From: Salinirubellus salinus
GTDB taxonomy: Archaea > Halobacteriota > Halobacteria > Halobacteriales > Haloarculaceae
NCBI RefSeq assembly: GCF_025231485.1
Contig: NZ_CP104003.1
Location: forward strand, 2,542,001-2,606,000
Direction: 5' to 3'
Length of the DNA stretch: 64,000 nucleotides
Shown piece by piece: positions 35,877 to 45,569 of this stretch. Numbering within the stretch: the first letter of the stretch is position 1; every line of letters starts with the position of its first letter. A program made the position numbers and the translations under genes. The notes under the pieces were generated by a model, which was not told where the DNA came from, did no database searches, and saw only the letters and a program-made list of their open reading frames with translations.

Positions 35877-36082
35877 CGACCGGACGGGGACGGGCACGGC
35901 GACCACCCCAGCGGAGTCCACCAGCGTACGCCGAGCGGAGTCCGCACGAGCGAAGCGAGTGCGGGTCGTGCCGGAGCTTGCTCCGGCTGAGCGAGGCGGC
36001 AGGAACGAGGAGCGTTCTTCCCCACGTTCTTGCCTGAGCGCAGCGCTCGCAGAGCGCCGCGCGAAGTGCGAGAGGTGGTGGT
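35877..36082 (-). repeat. Palindrome cluster and diverged composite repeat, copy D
   Basis: Between convergent genes. On the minus strand, right after the DUF5781-like stop, lie a GC hairpin region (GAGCGCTGCGCTC at about 36036-36048) and AAGAACGTGGGGAAGAACGC (36012-36031), close to the linker of copy B after EF-2. Further on are palindromes GCCGGAGC-TT-GCTCCGGC (35970-35987 region) and CCGCAC...GTGCGG around a GAGCGAAGCGA core (35942-35964), the same core as in ribE. No gene is seen here. Confidence 0.65.
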
Positions 36083-36832
36083 TCAGGTAGCGTACTCCCG
36101 CGTCACGTCCACCAGCGCCTTCCGGTAGTCACTCGGGTCGGGGTCGTCCGCCAGCGAGCGGAAGGCGTGTTTGAACCGGTCGAAGCGGACGCCAGGGGCG
36201 TCGCTCGCGGCCGCGCGAGCGAGGTCGTAGAGCCGGTGGTCCTCGCCCACGAGTTCGTGGCGTTCGCAGAGGGCCAGCGCGAACGCCGCGTTGACCACGG
36301 TTATCTCCGGGTCGGCGGCGGGCGTGAGACGGCGCGACCCCGAGGTGGTGCTCCCGTTGGGGGCCTCACCGGGACGGTCGGCCAGCGCCGTGGCGAGCGA
36401 GGACTCGAGGAAGGAGACGAGTTTGTCCGCCGGCGCCACGTCGAGCGTGATGTCGTCGGCGTAGATGTCCTTCATGTGGTTGGCGATCTGGTAGCAGTGG
36501 GCGAGTTTCCGGCGCTCGACCGAGCGGCCCGTCAGCGCGAGGAACAGCGCCTCCTCGGTCGACTGGGTGTGTGAAGGGTGGGCCTGTTCGTAGCGGAGCA
36601 TGTGCGAGTACTCGTGGAGGGCGAGTTCGCGGGCCATCGCGCCGCGGGCGGCCTGTTCGGACATGATCAGCACGTGGTGGCTGTCGTCGTAGTGGCCCGT
36701 CAGCGTCCGTTCGTCGGGGTCCTCGCGGACCTCCACCTCGACGGGCCACGCGAGGTCGTGTTCCGTCTCGAAGAGGTCGCGGGCACTCAGGAACGGTTCG
36801 GCCGGCCCACGCCCCATCACGCGAACGTCCAT
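36083..36832 (-). CDS. HEYSH metalloprotease-like protein (DUF5781-like)
   Basis: 249 residues, soluble. RELALHEYSHMLRYEQAHPSH contains an HExxH motif, so a zinc-dependent peptidase activity is plausible. The phrase CYQIANHMKDIYADDITL is strongly worded like a haloarchaeal family I believe is DUF5781, though I cannot confirm the number. The start at ATG 36832 (MDVRVMGRGPAEPFLSARDL) is preferred over 36847. It is divergent from the J-domain gene. Confidence 0.7.
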   Translation of the reverse strand: MDVRVMGRGPAEPFLSARDLFETEHDLAWPVEVEVREDPDERTLTGHYDDSHHVLIMSEQAARGAMARELALHEYSHMLRYEQAHPSHTQSTEEALFLALTGRSVERRKLAHCYQIANHMKDIYADDITLDVAPADKLVSFLESSLATALADRPGEAPNGSTTSGSRRLTPAADPEITVVNAAFALALCERHELVGEDHRLYDLARAAASDAPGVRFDRFKHAFRSLADDPDPSDYRKALVDVTREYAT

Positions 36833-36953
36833 GTCGGTCGTTACCACGGGGCGCCGCGGTATGGCTCTTACGTCGTCGGTCGGTGCTGCCCGGAGCGGGG
36901 AGGCGAGGGGACGCCCCGCGGGACTTACAGGGGGTGACCGCCTACGCCGCCCC

Positions 36954-37778
36954 GTGTACCGTTCGTGGGCTGGGCTCGCGGCGTCGGGGCTGCTCGCCGG
37001 GGTGGCGGCCGTCGCCCTGTTCGCCGGGTTCGGGACGCCGTGGCTGCTGGCCGTGGCGGTGCTGAGCGGCGTGGGGTCGTACCTCGCCTACCGCTACGCC
37101 GCCGACCGGATGGTCCAGTCCGTGTACGCGGGCGTGGGCGACCCCGACGTGACCGACAGCGGGGCGGCGGCGGTCGACGGGCAGGTGGGGACCGCCGAGG
37201 CCGTCGACAGCACGACGGCCGCGTCCTCGCCCGGCGACGGGGAGTACGACGAGTGGACGTGGGCGGACGTGGCGGCCGACGACCCGTTCTGGAGCGACGA
37301 CGAGGACGACTGGGAGGACCCGTGGGAGGCCAACACGACGGACCCGAGCGAGGCGTCGACCGGCGACTGGCGGAAGCGCCGTGGCACCGGCGACGGGAGC
37401 GACCGAGGTCGGTGGTGGGAGGAGCGCGACGACCCGCAGGGTCGTCGAGACGGAGGCGGCGGAGCCGCCGGAGTGAGCGGTGGCGACTGGGAGCACGGTC
37501 GCTGGTGGGAGGGGATGGGAGAGGAGGGTGCGGCGGGCGACGCCGAGGAGGGACCGGGCGACCCCGAGACGGCCGCCGACCGGACCGCGGCGGCCTACGC
37601 GGTGCTCGGGCTCGAACCGGGCGCCGGCCCGGAGGCGGTGCGGGCGGCCTACCGCGAGCGGGTGAAGGAGGCCCACCCGGACACGCCGGGCGGCGGCGTC
37701 GAGGAGTTCATCCGGGTCAGGGAGGCCTACGAGTACCTCCGCGAGCGGTTGAGCGGGACCGAGCGCCACGCCGAGTGA
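36954..37778 (+). CDS. Membrane-anchored J-domain protein
   Basis: 274 residues. Two hydrophobic segments at the N-terminus (about 5-23 and 25-42) are followed by a long acidic, Trp/Asp/Gly-rich linker and a C-terminal J domain of about 60 residues: AYAVLGLEPGAGPEAVRAAY, then the HPD motif in VKEAHPDTPGG and FIRVREAYEYL. It probably recruits DnaK (Hsp70) to the membrane. The start is GTG 36954 just before the first membrane segment; the upstream in-frame part looks non-coding. Confidence 0.8.
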   Translation: MYRSWAGLAASGLLAGVAAVALFAGFGTPWLLAVAVLSGVGSYLAYRYAADRMVQSVYAGVGDPDVTDSGAAAVDGQVGTAEAVDSTTAASSPGDGEYDEWTWADVAADDPFWSDDEDDWEDPWEANTTDPSEASTGDWRKRRGTGDGSDRGRWWEERDDPQGRRDGGGGAAGVSGGDWEHGRWWEGMGEEGAAGDAEEGPGDPETAADRTAAAYAVLGLEPGAGPEAVRAAYRERVKEAHPDTPGGGVEEFIRVREAYEYLRERLSGTERHAE

Positions 37779-37870
37779 GCGCGAGCGACCCCTCCGACAC
37801 CCACCCCACGGCAACGTAGCACACGGTAGAGAGACGCGCGATACCGCACGAACGCGGGTGAATCACTATC

Positions 37871-37877
37871 CTTTTAC
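37871..37877 (+). promoter_or_regulatory. TATA box of EF-2
   Basis: CTTTTAC centred about 30 bases before the ATG at 37904. The same heptamer, with the same spacing, precedes the acyl-CoA ligase gene at 48842. Confidence 0.5.
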
Positions 37878-37903
37878 CGCTCCTGCCGAAAGCCACCTGC
37901 ATA

Positions 37904-40087
37904 ATGGGCCGACGCAAGAAAATCGTACAGGAGTGCGAGAAACTGATGGACAAGCCGGAGCAGATCCGGAACATCGCCATCGCCGCACACGTCGACCACG
38001 GCAAGACGACACTCACCGACAACCTGCTCGCTGGCGCGGGCATGATCGCCGACGAGGGCGAGGCCACGCGCCTGATGATGGACACCGAGGAGGACGAACA
38101 GGAACGTGGGATCACCATCGACGCGGCGAACGTCTCGATGACCCACGAGCACGAGGAGACCAACCACCTCATCAACCTCATCGACACGCCCGGCCACGTC
38201 GACTTCGGTGGCGACGTGACCCGCGCGATGCGTGCGGTCGACGGGGCGCTCGTCGTCGTGGACGCCGTCGAGGGCGCGATGCCGCAGACGGAGACCGTCG
38301 TCCGCCAGTCGCTCCGCGAGGGCGTCAAGCCCGCGCTGTTCATCAACAAGGTCGACCGCCTCATCTCGGAACTGCAGGAAGGCCCGCAGGAGATGCAGGA
38401 GCGTCTCCAGAAGGTCATCGCCGACGTCAACGACCTCATCCGCGGCATGACCGAGGACATGGACGTCGACTGGACCGTCAGCGTCGAGGACGGCACGGTC
38501 GCGTTCGGGTCGGCCCTCTACAAGTGGGGCGTCTCCGCCCCCTCGATGGTCGAGACGGGTATCGGCTTCCCGGAGATCATCGAGATGGAGCGCAACGACC
38601 AGCGGCTGGAGCTCCACCAGCAGACGCCGCTCTCGGACGTCGTGCTCGACATGGTCGCCGAGCACTTCCCGAACCCCGTCGAGGCCCAGCCCCGACGTAT
38701 CCCCGCCGTCTGGCGGGGCGACCCGGACTCCGACCTCGCACTCCAGATGCGTGACGTCGACGACGACGGCGAGGTCGTCTTCATGGTGACGGACATCTCC
38801 ATGGACCCGCACGCCGGCGAGATCGCCACCGGGCGACTGTTCTCCGGTACCATCAAGAAGGGCCAGGAGCTCTACGTCTCCGGGACCGCCGGCAAGAACC
38901 GCGTCCAGTCGGTTGGTATCTTCATGGGTGGCGAGCGCGAGGAACTCGACCGGGGCGTCCCGGCCGGGAACATCGCCGCTGTCACCGGCCTGCGTGACGC
39001 CATCGCCGGCTCGACCGTCTCCTCCGTCGAGATGACCCCGTTCGAGTCCATCGAGCACATCTCGGAGCCGGTCATCACGAAGTCCGTCGAGGCGAAGTCG
39101 ATGGACGACCTCCCGAAGCTCATCGAGACGCTCCGTCAGGTCTCGAAGGAGGACCCGACCATCCGCATCGAGATCAACGAGGACACCGGCGAGCACCTCA
39201 TCTCCGGGCAGGGTGAACTCCACCTGGAGGTCATCACCCAGCGTATCGAGCGCAACCAGGGTATCCCGGTCACGACCGGTGAGCCCATCGTCGTCTACCG
39301 CGAGGCCCCGACGGCCCAGAGCCGCGAGGTCGAGGGCATCTCCCCGAACCGGCACAACCGCTTCTACATGAGCGTCGAGCCGCTCGACCAGGAGATCGTC
39401 GACCTCATCAAGCTCGGCGACGCCTCGATGGACATGCCGGAGCTGGAGCGCCGCGAAGCGCTCATGGAGGCCGGCATGGACAAGGACACCGCCCAGAACG
39501 TCGAGCACATGTTCGGCACGAACATCCTCATCGACGACACGAAGGGTATCCAGCACCTCAACGAGACGATGGAGCTCGTCATCGAGGGGCTGGAGGAGGC
39601 CCTCGAGGACGGCCCGCTGGCCGGCGAGCCGGTCCAGGGTGCCCTGCTCCGCCTCCACGACGCCCGCCTCCACGAGGACGCCATCCACCGCGGTCCGGCG
39701 CAGGTCATCCCGGCGACCCGCAACGCCGTCCACCGCGCCCTGATGGACGCCGAGGTCCGTCTGCTCGAACCCATCCAGAACGTCCGCATCGACGTTCCGA
39801 ACGAGTACATGGGCAGCGCGTCCGGCGAGATCCAGGGTCGCCGTGGCCGCGTCGACGACATGTACCAGGAGGGCGACCTGATGGTCGTCGAGGGCATCGC
39901 GCCCGTCTCCGAGATGATCGGGTTCTCCTCGGACATCCGTAGCGCCACGGAGGGCCGTGCCTCGTGGAACACGGAGAACTCCGGGTTCCGCGTGCTGGCC
40001 GACAACCTCCAGCCGGAGGTCATCGCCGAGATCCGCGAGCGCAAGGGGATGAAGGCAGAGCTGCCGCAGGCCGTCGACTACTTCTAG
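37904..40087 (+). CDS. fusA: Translation elongation factor EF-2
   Basis: 727-residue ribosomal translocase. G1 is [10 protein letters not shown], the switch I region has [17 protein letters not shown]3 is [12 protein letters not shown] and G4 is NKVDRL. The C-terminal [16 protein letters not shown] contains His595, the residue matching the diphthamide site of archaeal and eukaryotic EF-2. Length is normal for the family. It has its own promoter, and a composite repeat follows its stop. Confidence 0.98.
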   Translation: MGRRKKIVQECEKLMDKPEQIRNIAIAAHVDHGKTTLTDNLLAGAGMIADEGEATRLMMDTEEDEQERGITIDAANVSMTHEHEETNHLINLIDTPGHVDFGGDVTRAMRAVDGALVVVDAVEGAMPQTETVVRQSLREGVKPALFINKVDRLISELQEGPQEMQERLQKVIADVNDLIRGMTEDMDVDWTVSVEDGTVAFGSALYKWGVSAPSMVETGIGFPEIIEMERNDQRLELHQQTPLSDVVLDMVAEHFPNPVEAQPRRIPAVWRGDPDSDLALQMRDVDDDGEVVFMVTDISMDPHAGEIATGRLFSGTIKKGQELYVSGTAGKNRVQSVGIFMGGEREELDRGVPAGNIAAVTGLRDAIAGSTVSSVEMTPFESIEHISEPVITKSVEAKSMDDLPKLIETLRQVSKEDPTIRIEINEDTGEHLISGQGELHLEVITQRIERNQGIPVTTGEPIVVYREAPTAQSREVEGISPNRHNRFYMSVEPLDQEIVDLIKLGDASMDMPELERREALMEAGMDKDTAQNVEHMFGTNILIDDTKGIQHLNETMELVIEGLEEALEDGPLAGEPVQGALLRLHDARLHEDAIHRGPAQVIPATRNAVHRALMDAEVRLLEPIQNVRIDVPNEYMGSASGEIQGRRGRVDDMYQEGDLMVVEGIAPVSEMIGFSSDIRSATEGRASWNTENSGFRVLADNLQPEVIAEIRERKGMKAELPQAVDYF

Positions 40088-40243
40088 ACCACTTTTCACT
40101 CGTCGGGTGCCCGCTGCGCGGGCACCTCTCCTCGTAAAAACGTGGGGGAAAAGTGCGCTTCTCGCGCCTTCGGCGCTCGAAGCGGGTGGGTACACTAGCC
40201 ATCTACCGCACCGCGACCGCACAGCACCGCGAACGTACAGGCC
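40088..40243 (+). repeat. Composite 3' repeat, copy B (after EF-2)
   Basis: Outer arms CACTTTTC (40090-40097) and GAAAAGTG (40148-40155) enclose hairpin GGTGCCCGC-TGC-GCGGGCACC (40106-40126). The linker AAAAACGTGGGGGAAAAGTG lies at 40136-40155. The second hairpin has CGCTTC (40156-40161) pairing with GAAGCG (40179-40184) around GCGCC-TTC-GGCGC. GGGTGGGT and a CCGCACCGCGACCGCAC tail follow. The order is the same as in copies A and C. Confidence 0.85.
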
Positions 40244-41343
40244 CTATAGTCGCAACCATAGCAGCGCTACCGCGCCGAGCAACGCCACGACGACGGCGAA
40301 GCCGATGGCGATAGCCGCGGGGACGAGTCCGCTCCCCGGCGGGTCGAAACTGGGTACCGTAGTCGTCGATGGCGCGTCGGTTGGGGTGACTGTCGGACTC
40401 GGCGGGGGTGTCGGAACCGAGGTCGGGGACTGGGTGGTTCCAAGTGGTGTTCGGGTCGTGATCACCGTCCCGTCGGGGAAACGTGTCGGCGTCATCGTGG
40501 TCGGGCTGGCCGTCGGGGGGCCCGAGTTGCCGGACGGGAGGTCGCCGTCGACGTCGGTGTCGGCGGAGCGGACTCGACGACCAGCGTCGCCACGTCCGTC
40601 TCGGTCCCGTTCACGGACATGGTGAGGTCGTACTCGCCAGTCGGCAGTGTGCCGTTGTCGGGAGGACGAGTGACGTCCGCCTCGACGAGCGATAGCTCCC
40701 CGCCGACCGCGAATCCGTCGGTGCTGACGTTCCCGGTGTCGAACAGCAGGGTGCCACGGACGTCGCCGGAACCGTTCGGTGCGACGGTGACGTTCGACCG
40801 GAAGTCGGTCGCGTTCGAGCGGATGGCGACCCGGAGCGTTTCGGCGTCAGAACAGCGGTCGACCACGAGACCAATCTCGGCGAGGCCACCGGGACGGACC
40901 GATGTCACCGAGTCGGCGAACGCGTCTTTCGACTCGCCGCTCTCGAAGACGGTGATGGACGCGTTCGCGGTGGCCTCGCCGTCTCCGAGCGTGAACCGGT
41001 ACTCGCCGGAGAGACACTCGAACCGAGCCGGAAACGTGACGTTCAGGGCCCCGTCGTCAGGAACGAACACGCGGACTCCATCCGTGGTCTGCTCGCCGTC
41101 GAACAGCTCTGCGACCGTCGAGTCGTTCAGGTCCGGTGAGGTGACCGTGACGTTCGTCCCAGTCCGACCAGCGACCGAGAGCGGCACGTTCCGAGAGCCC
41201 TCGTCCAGTGTGATTGCGTCGGACTCGAACGTCGCGGTGAACTCGGGCTGAGCGGTGGCCGTCGGTCCGAGACAGACGAGGAGGGCCAGCGCGAGGAGGG
41301 CGGGGGCAGGACGCACGCCGAGGACGTGTCTGTCGAACGACAA
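40244..41343 (-). pseudogene. Surface protein with stalk and C-terminal anchor, frame-disrupted
   Basis: The first reading frame (41343, TTG, or 41316, GTG, down to 40492) encodes a signal peptide (APALLALALLVCLGPTATA) and a beta-rich ectodomain with many N-x-S/T sites, ending VVESAPPTPTSTATS before an Arg-rich tail and stop. The next frame (to 40244) reads through SGNSGPPTASPTTM into a Thr/Pro stalk, a membrane helix (PAAIAIGFAVVVALLGAVAL) and WLRL. Together they make one normal surface protein, so one frameshift is likely between about 40490 and 40580; a run of six G at 40516-40521 is a candidate. It may be a sequencing error or real loss. Confidence 0.6.
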
Positions 41344-41400
41344 TTGCCTTCCCCCCACCGCGACGGTACCCTTTAGCCCCACCCCACCGACCCGCCGTCC

Positions 41401-41868
41401 ATGGAACACGCACGCATCGAGGACATCGACTCGTGGATGGGGCCGGCGACGGGCAAGCGCTCGCTGACGAAGGCGCTCGGAGCGACGGACGTGGCGCTCA
41501 ACCACTACGTCCTCGAACCGGGCGAGTCGTTCGCGTTCGGCTACCACGAACACGAGGGACAGGAGGAGATATTCTACGTGATGACGGGTGAGGCGACGTT
41601 CGAGACCGAGGACGGAGACGTCTCCGTCGGCGCCGGCGAGGCCGTCCGGTTCGGACCCGGCGAGTTCCAGCAGGGGTGGAACCGCGGCGACGAGCAGGTG
41701 GTCGCGCTGGCCATCGGCGCCCCGCAGGAGTCCGGCGAGACGACCATCCTCCGGGAGTGCGAGGCGTGTGGCGAGCGGACCGGACAGGAGATACAACCGA
41801 CCGACGCGAAGGACGCGCTGGTGACACTGTGTCTCGAGTGCGGAGCGGAGACCGGTCGGTTCTCGTAG
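41401..41868 (+). CDS. Cupin protein with C-terminal zinc ribbon
   Basis: 155 residues. A cupin fold covers about residues 25-105, with FGYHEHEGQEEIFYVMTGEA supplying the His and Glu metal ligands and FGPGEFQQGWN the second motif. A small four-cysteine zinc ribbon follows, CEACGE and CLECGA. The cupin could bind a metal and a small ligand, and the ribbon may mediate nucleic-acid or protein contact. The function is unknown. Confidence 0.78.
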   Translation: MEHARIEDIDSWMGPATGKRSLTKALGATDVALNHYVLEPGESFAFGYHEHEGQEEIFYVMTGEATFETEDGDVSVGAGEAVRFGPGEFQQGWNRGDEQVVALAIGAPQESGETTILRECEACGERTGQEIQPTDAKDALVTLCLECGAETGRFS

Positions 41869-41906
41869 GGCGAAAGCCCCACCCGTCGGGACGACGTAGT
41901 CCGGGT

Positions 41907-42299
41907 ATGAGCGACGACGACCCCGCGACGTTCGTCTACGACGACGACTGCGGCTTCTGCACGTGGTGGGCGGAGTTCTTCGAGCGGCGTAGCGACCTCG
42001 ACGTCGTGGGGTTCTCGGCGACGACCGAGGCGGAGCGCGAGCGCCTCCCGGCCGACTGGGAGGAGTGTGCTCACCTCCTCACCCCCGGCCGGGTCTACTC
42101 CTGCGGCGAGGCCATCGAGGCCGCGCTGGAGCGGACCGGGCTCCTGCCGGGCGGCGCCCGGACGTTCCTGAACCAGTTCGCGGACTACGGCCGCCTGCGG
42201 GAGCGACTCTACCGTGAGGCCGCCGACCGACGTGACCTGTGGGGGCGGTTCGTCTCCAGCGAGCCGCCGGCCCGGCGCTCGGGCGGGTCCGGCGAGTGA
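41907..42299 (+). CDS. DCC-family thiol-disulfide protein (DUF393)
   Basis: 130 residues beginning MSDDDPATFVYDDDCGFCTWWAEFFERR. The DxxCGFC motif directly after the first strand is the hallmark of the DCC thioredoxin-like family. A further conserved-looking stretch is YSCGEAIEAALERTGL. It probably acts in thiol-disulfide exchange; the partner is unknown. Confidence 0.82.
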   Translation: MSDDDPATFVYDDDCGFCTWWAEFFERRSDLDVVGFSATTEAERERLPADWEECAHLLTPGRVYSCGEAIEAALERTGLLPGGARTFLNQFADYGRLRERLYREAADRRDLWGRFVSSEPPARRSGGSGE

Positions 42300-42369
42300 C
42301 CCGGACGAGAGTCAAACGGCTGCCGTAGCCTCCAGAAAGCCCTTTCCGAGCCACTCACTCGTCCCGAGC

Positions 42370-43617
42370 ATGGAACGCAGGCGACTCCTCCAGCGTCTCG
42401 CCGGCCTCGGCGTGGCCGCCGCAGTCGGTCTCGCCGGCTGTACACGGGGCGAGCAGCCGGGCGGCACGGGGACGCCGACGGACACGCGGACACCGACCGA
42501 CGGACCGACCGAGACCCGTCCGCCCCGCACCCCGACCGCCCCCGAGCGCTACACCCGGCGTGGGCGGGGTGACGGGGGTGCTGTCGTCGCCAGCGAGGCG
42601 TTCGACGCGACAGTCGCCTTCCACGCCGCGGGCGACACGGTCCGGGCCATCGAGAGGGACGGGGAGGGACGCTGGACCGCCGAGGGTGCCCCCGAGGATG
42701 ACGTCGAAGGAGCCACCATCGTCGGCACGGACAGCCTCGTGGTCGCGTGGACTGGCGAGACGCGGGCGTACGACCCCACCGACGGGAGCGAACGCTGGCG
42801 GGCGGCCCGTGGCTGTGTCGGGCCACCGGCCGTCGTCGACGACAGGGTCGTCCTCGTCGACCAGCAGGGGCGAGTCGTCGGGCGGGCGCTCTCACGCGAC
42901 GACGAGCGGTGGACCGGGGCCCTCGGGGGGACACCGACTGGCCTCGTGGGCGTGGGCGGGAGCGTCGCTGTCGCCACCCGTGGCCCGGGCGACTCGGCAC
43001 TGGTCCGGACGCTCGACCCCGGTGACGGGAGCGAGCGCTGGCAGGTCCACCCCGGCTACGAGGTGACGACCCCGCCGGTCGCCGTCGACGGGAGGGCAGT
43101 GGTGGGAGTACTCAACTCGGGTCACGAACTCGGTGACGCGACGGCGACGGCGTCGCCCACCGACGGGGCGGCGAGTGGTGCGGTCGTCGGCTGTGCCGAC
43201 GGGACCGAGGCGTGGACGACTGGTGTCCAGGGCCGGGTGAACAGGCTCCTCGCCGGTGGTTCCGACCGGGTGTTCGCAGCCCACGAGGCGTTCGTCTTCG
43301 AGAGACTGGAGCGGCGGCCCCACCTCTCGCTGCTCGGCCCGGACGGGACCGAGTGGACCCGGCGCCCGGCCCCGGCGAGCATCGGGCCGGTGGTGACGCA
43401 GGGGGCCGTCGCGCTGTCTGGGCGGAGTCCCGGCAGTGGCGATGCGCCTGGCGACCCCGTGACGCTCACCCGCGACCAGGTGACCGGGGACACCATCTGG
43501 CGCCAGTCGAGGGGTGCAGACGCCGTCGCGGCGGCCGGCGACGTGTTCGTCGTGGCCGACGGCCCGCGGGTCCGTGCGCTCGACGCCCCGAGCGGCCGAG
43601 AGCGCTGGACGGCCTGA
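42370..43617 (+). CDS. PQQ-like beta-propeller Tat lipoprotein, second copy
   Basis: 415 residues. RRRLLQRLAGLGVAAAVGLAGC is a twin-arginine signal with lipobox LAGC, followed by a Thr/Pro linker. Repeated blades end in GSERW or similar (DGSERWRAARG, DGSERWQVHPG, SGRERWTA), giving a single propeller. It resembles the 765-residue protein at 11669-13966 but is about half the length. A surface scaffold or ligand-binding role is likely. The gap after it (43618-43837) shows no gene. Confidence 0.83.
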   Translation: MERRRLLQRLAGLGVAAAVGLAGCTRGEQPGGTGTPTDTRTPTDGPTETRPPRTPTAPERYTRRGRGDGGAVVASEAFDATVAFHAAGDTVRAIERDGEGRWTAEGAPEDDVEGATIVGTDSLVVAWTGETRAYDPTDGSERWRAARGCVGPPAVVDDRVVLVDQQGRVVGRALSRDDERWTGALGGTPTGLVGVGGSVAVATRGPGDSALVRTLDPGDGSERWQVHPGYEVTTPPVAVDGRAVVGVLNSGHELGDATATASPTDGAASGAVVGCADGTEAWTTGVQGRVNRLLAGGSDRVFAAHEAFVFERLERRPHLSLLGPDGTEWTRRPAPASIGPVVTQGAVALSGRSPGSGDAPGDPVTLTRDQVTGDTIWRQSRGADAVAAAGDVFVVADGPRVRALDAPSGRERWTA

Positions 43618-43837
43618 GCGGGGCCGTCACGGGACCCAACCGCTCCGGAGCGGTACGGAGTGGAAAGGCCACCGTTTCGGGTGGAACAGAGAGAACGTTC
43701 AAGTACGGTGACGGAACCAGCCCCCGCCGTGACGTAGTCGTCGCGGCGGCCGGCCAGCGCGGGAGCGCGGCCCACCGGTCGTCACTCGGGGGTGTGGGCC
43801 GTCTGTCAGCCACCTATCGAGGGCCACCAGCCACTGG

Positions 43838-45514
43838 TCAGTCCGAGACGAGGACGTCGACGACGCTCGGGCCGTCCGTCGCGAGCGCACGGTCGAGCGC
43901 CGGCGCGAGGTCGGCGTTCCGCTCGACGAGTTCGGCGCTGGCGCCGTGTGCCCGCGCGGAGCCGGCGACGTCCACCGGCGGGTCGAAGTCGGTCCCGAGG
44001 AACGCGTAGTCGGACTCCTCGCCCCCCTCGAGCGCCAGCATGTTGTCCTTCAGGATGCGGTAGTTGCGGTTGTCCGAGACGACCACCGTGAGGTCGAGGT
44101 CGTACCGCGCGGCCGTGTAGACGGCGTGCGGGTAGTAGAGGTACGAGCCGTCGCCGACGAAGCCGACGACGGAGCGCGGGTCCTCGCGCATCGACGCCGC
44201 GAGCGCGGCCCCGACGCTCGCGGGGAGGCCGTAGCCGAGACCGCCACCCTTGTTCGAGAGGAACTGGCGGGGCGAGAGCGGCCAGCGCCGGAGGAGCGCG
44301 TACTTCGAGGTGACGCCCTCGTCGACGAGGAAGGCGTCGGGGGCGGCCGCCCGGAGCGCGTCGGCGAGTTCGCCCTTCGTGGGTCGGTCGTCCGCCGACC
44401 CCGTGGCCGTCTCGACCCGGGCCGCAGCCCGCCGCTCGTGGGTGCGGTCGAGTCGACGCTCGCGGCGCGAGTCGGGAACACGGTCTGCGACGAGGTCGGC
44501 CAGCTCGCCGAGGTTCGCCGCGAGGTCGCCGTACACCACCGCGTCGACGGGCTCGTTCTTCCCGAGTTGCCACGGGTCGACGCCCACGTGGACGCAGGTC
44601 GTCTCGGGGTCGAGCAGCGGTCGCTCCCGCCGCGTCAGCGTGGTGTTCGTCGAGCAGCCGACGAACACGAGCGTGTCCGCGTCGAGGGTCTCGCGGGCAG
44701 GCCCCTCGCTCGACGGGACGAACGAGACCCACTGGTCGTGGTCGCCGGGGAAGCTCATCTCGGCGGAGAGGATCTCGCCGTGGACTCGCGCCCCGGACGC
44801 CTCCGCGAGGTCGACGGCCGCCTCGATAGCGTCGAGGCCGGCTCGTGCGACGTGGTCGCCGACGACGATAGCGAGGTCGTCGGCGTCGGCGATGTAGTCT
44901 GCGGCGTGGACGACCTGTTCTGGCGCGGCCCGGCCCGGTTTCGGAATGGGGCCGAGCCGCTCCGGGCCGCGCTCGGCGGGGGCCTGCATCACGTCCAGCG
45001 GCAGCGCGAGGAACACCGGCCCGGTCGGGGGCGTGAGCGCCACCCGGAACGCCCGCCGGAGCATCGTCGGGAGCGCCCGGACGTCGAGCACCTCGTCGCT
45101 CCACTTCGTGAACGGGGCGGCCATCTCGACGAGGTCGCCCGACAGGATTGGCTCCTCGTGGCGGAAGTCACGGCTGTGGTTGCCCGCGGTGACGACAAGC
45201 GGCGCACCGGCGACCATCGCACCGTAGAGGTTCCCCAGCCCGTGGGCGAGCCCCGGCGCGACGTGGAGGTTGGCGACGCCGACCGGGTTGACGGAGGGGT
45301 CGTCGTGGGCGTGGTAGCGGCGGGTGCTGGCGTAGCCCGCCGCCGCCCCGACCGCCACGTCCTCGTGGAGGCCGAGCACGTACTCGACGTCGCTGTCCTC
45401 GAGCGCGTGCATCACGGGGAGTTCGGTCGTCCCGGGGTTGCCGAAGACGTGCTGTACGCCGTAGCGTTCGAGGGCGTCGACGAACACGTCGGCGCCGGTG
45501 TCGCTGTCGGTCAT
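43838..45514 (-). CDS. ThDP-dependent decarboxylase, benzoylformate-decarboxylase-like
   Basis: 558 residues with the three ThDP-enzyme domains. The N-terminal FGNPGTTELPVMHAL carries the cofactor-activating Glu, ANLHVAPGLAHGLGNLYGAM matches the His-containing NLH loop of benzoylformate decarboxylase, and the C-terminal GDGSYLYYPHAVYTAAR to DNRNYRIL is the Mg-ThDP site. Acetolactate synthase-like FAD motifs are not evident. The reaction is probably non-oxidative decarboxylation of a 2-oxo acid, perhaps aromatic. It follows a TRAP importer by about 55 bases in the same direction, which may supply the substrate. Confidence 0.82.
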   Translation of the reverse strand: MTDSDTGADVFVDALERYGVQHVFGNPGTTELPVMHALEDSDVEYVLGLHEDVAVGAAAGYASTRRYHAHDDPSVNPVGVANLHVAPGLAHGLGNLYGAMVAGAPLVVTAGNHSRDFRHEEPILSGDLVEMAAPFTKWSDEVLDVRALPTMLRRAFRVALTPPTGPVFLALPLDVMQAPAERGPERLGPIPKPGRAAPEQVVHAADYIADADDLAIVVGDHVARAGLDAIEAAVDLAEASGARVHGEILSAEMSFPGDHDQWVSFVPSSEGPARETLDADTLVFVGCSTNTTLTRRERPLLDPETTCVHVGVDPWQLGKNEPVDAVVYGDLAANLGELADLVADRVPDSRRERRLDRTHERRAAARVETATGSADDRPTKGELADALRAAAPDAFLVDEGVTSKYALLRRWPLSPRQFLSNKGGGLGYGLPASVGAALAASMREDPRSVVGFVGDGSYLYYPHAVYTAARYDLDLTVVVSDNRNYRILKDNMLALEGGEESDYAFLGTDFDPPVDVAGSARAHGASAELVERNADLAPALDRALATDGPSVVDVLVSD

Positions 45515-45569
45515 GGTTGGGTATCGTGGGTGAGTGGGAAAAGTCCGGACCGCGAGGCCCGAAAGCCGA

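Noticed and set aside
43618-43837. Gap after the second propeller lipoprotein searched for a small gene
   Set aside because: Only short frames with poor composition; a CGTTCAAGTACGG spot could be a promoter but leads to no gene.
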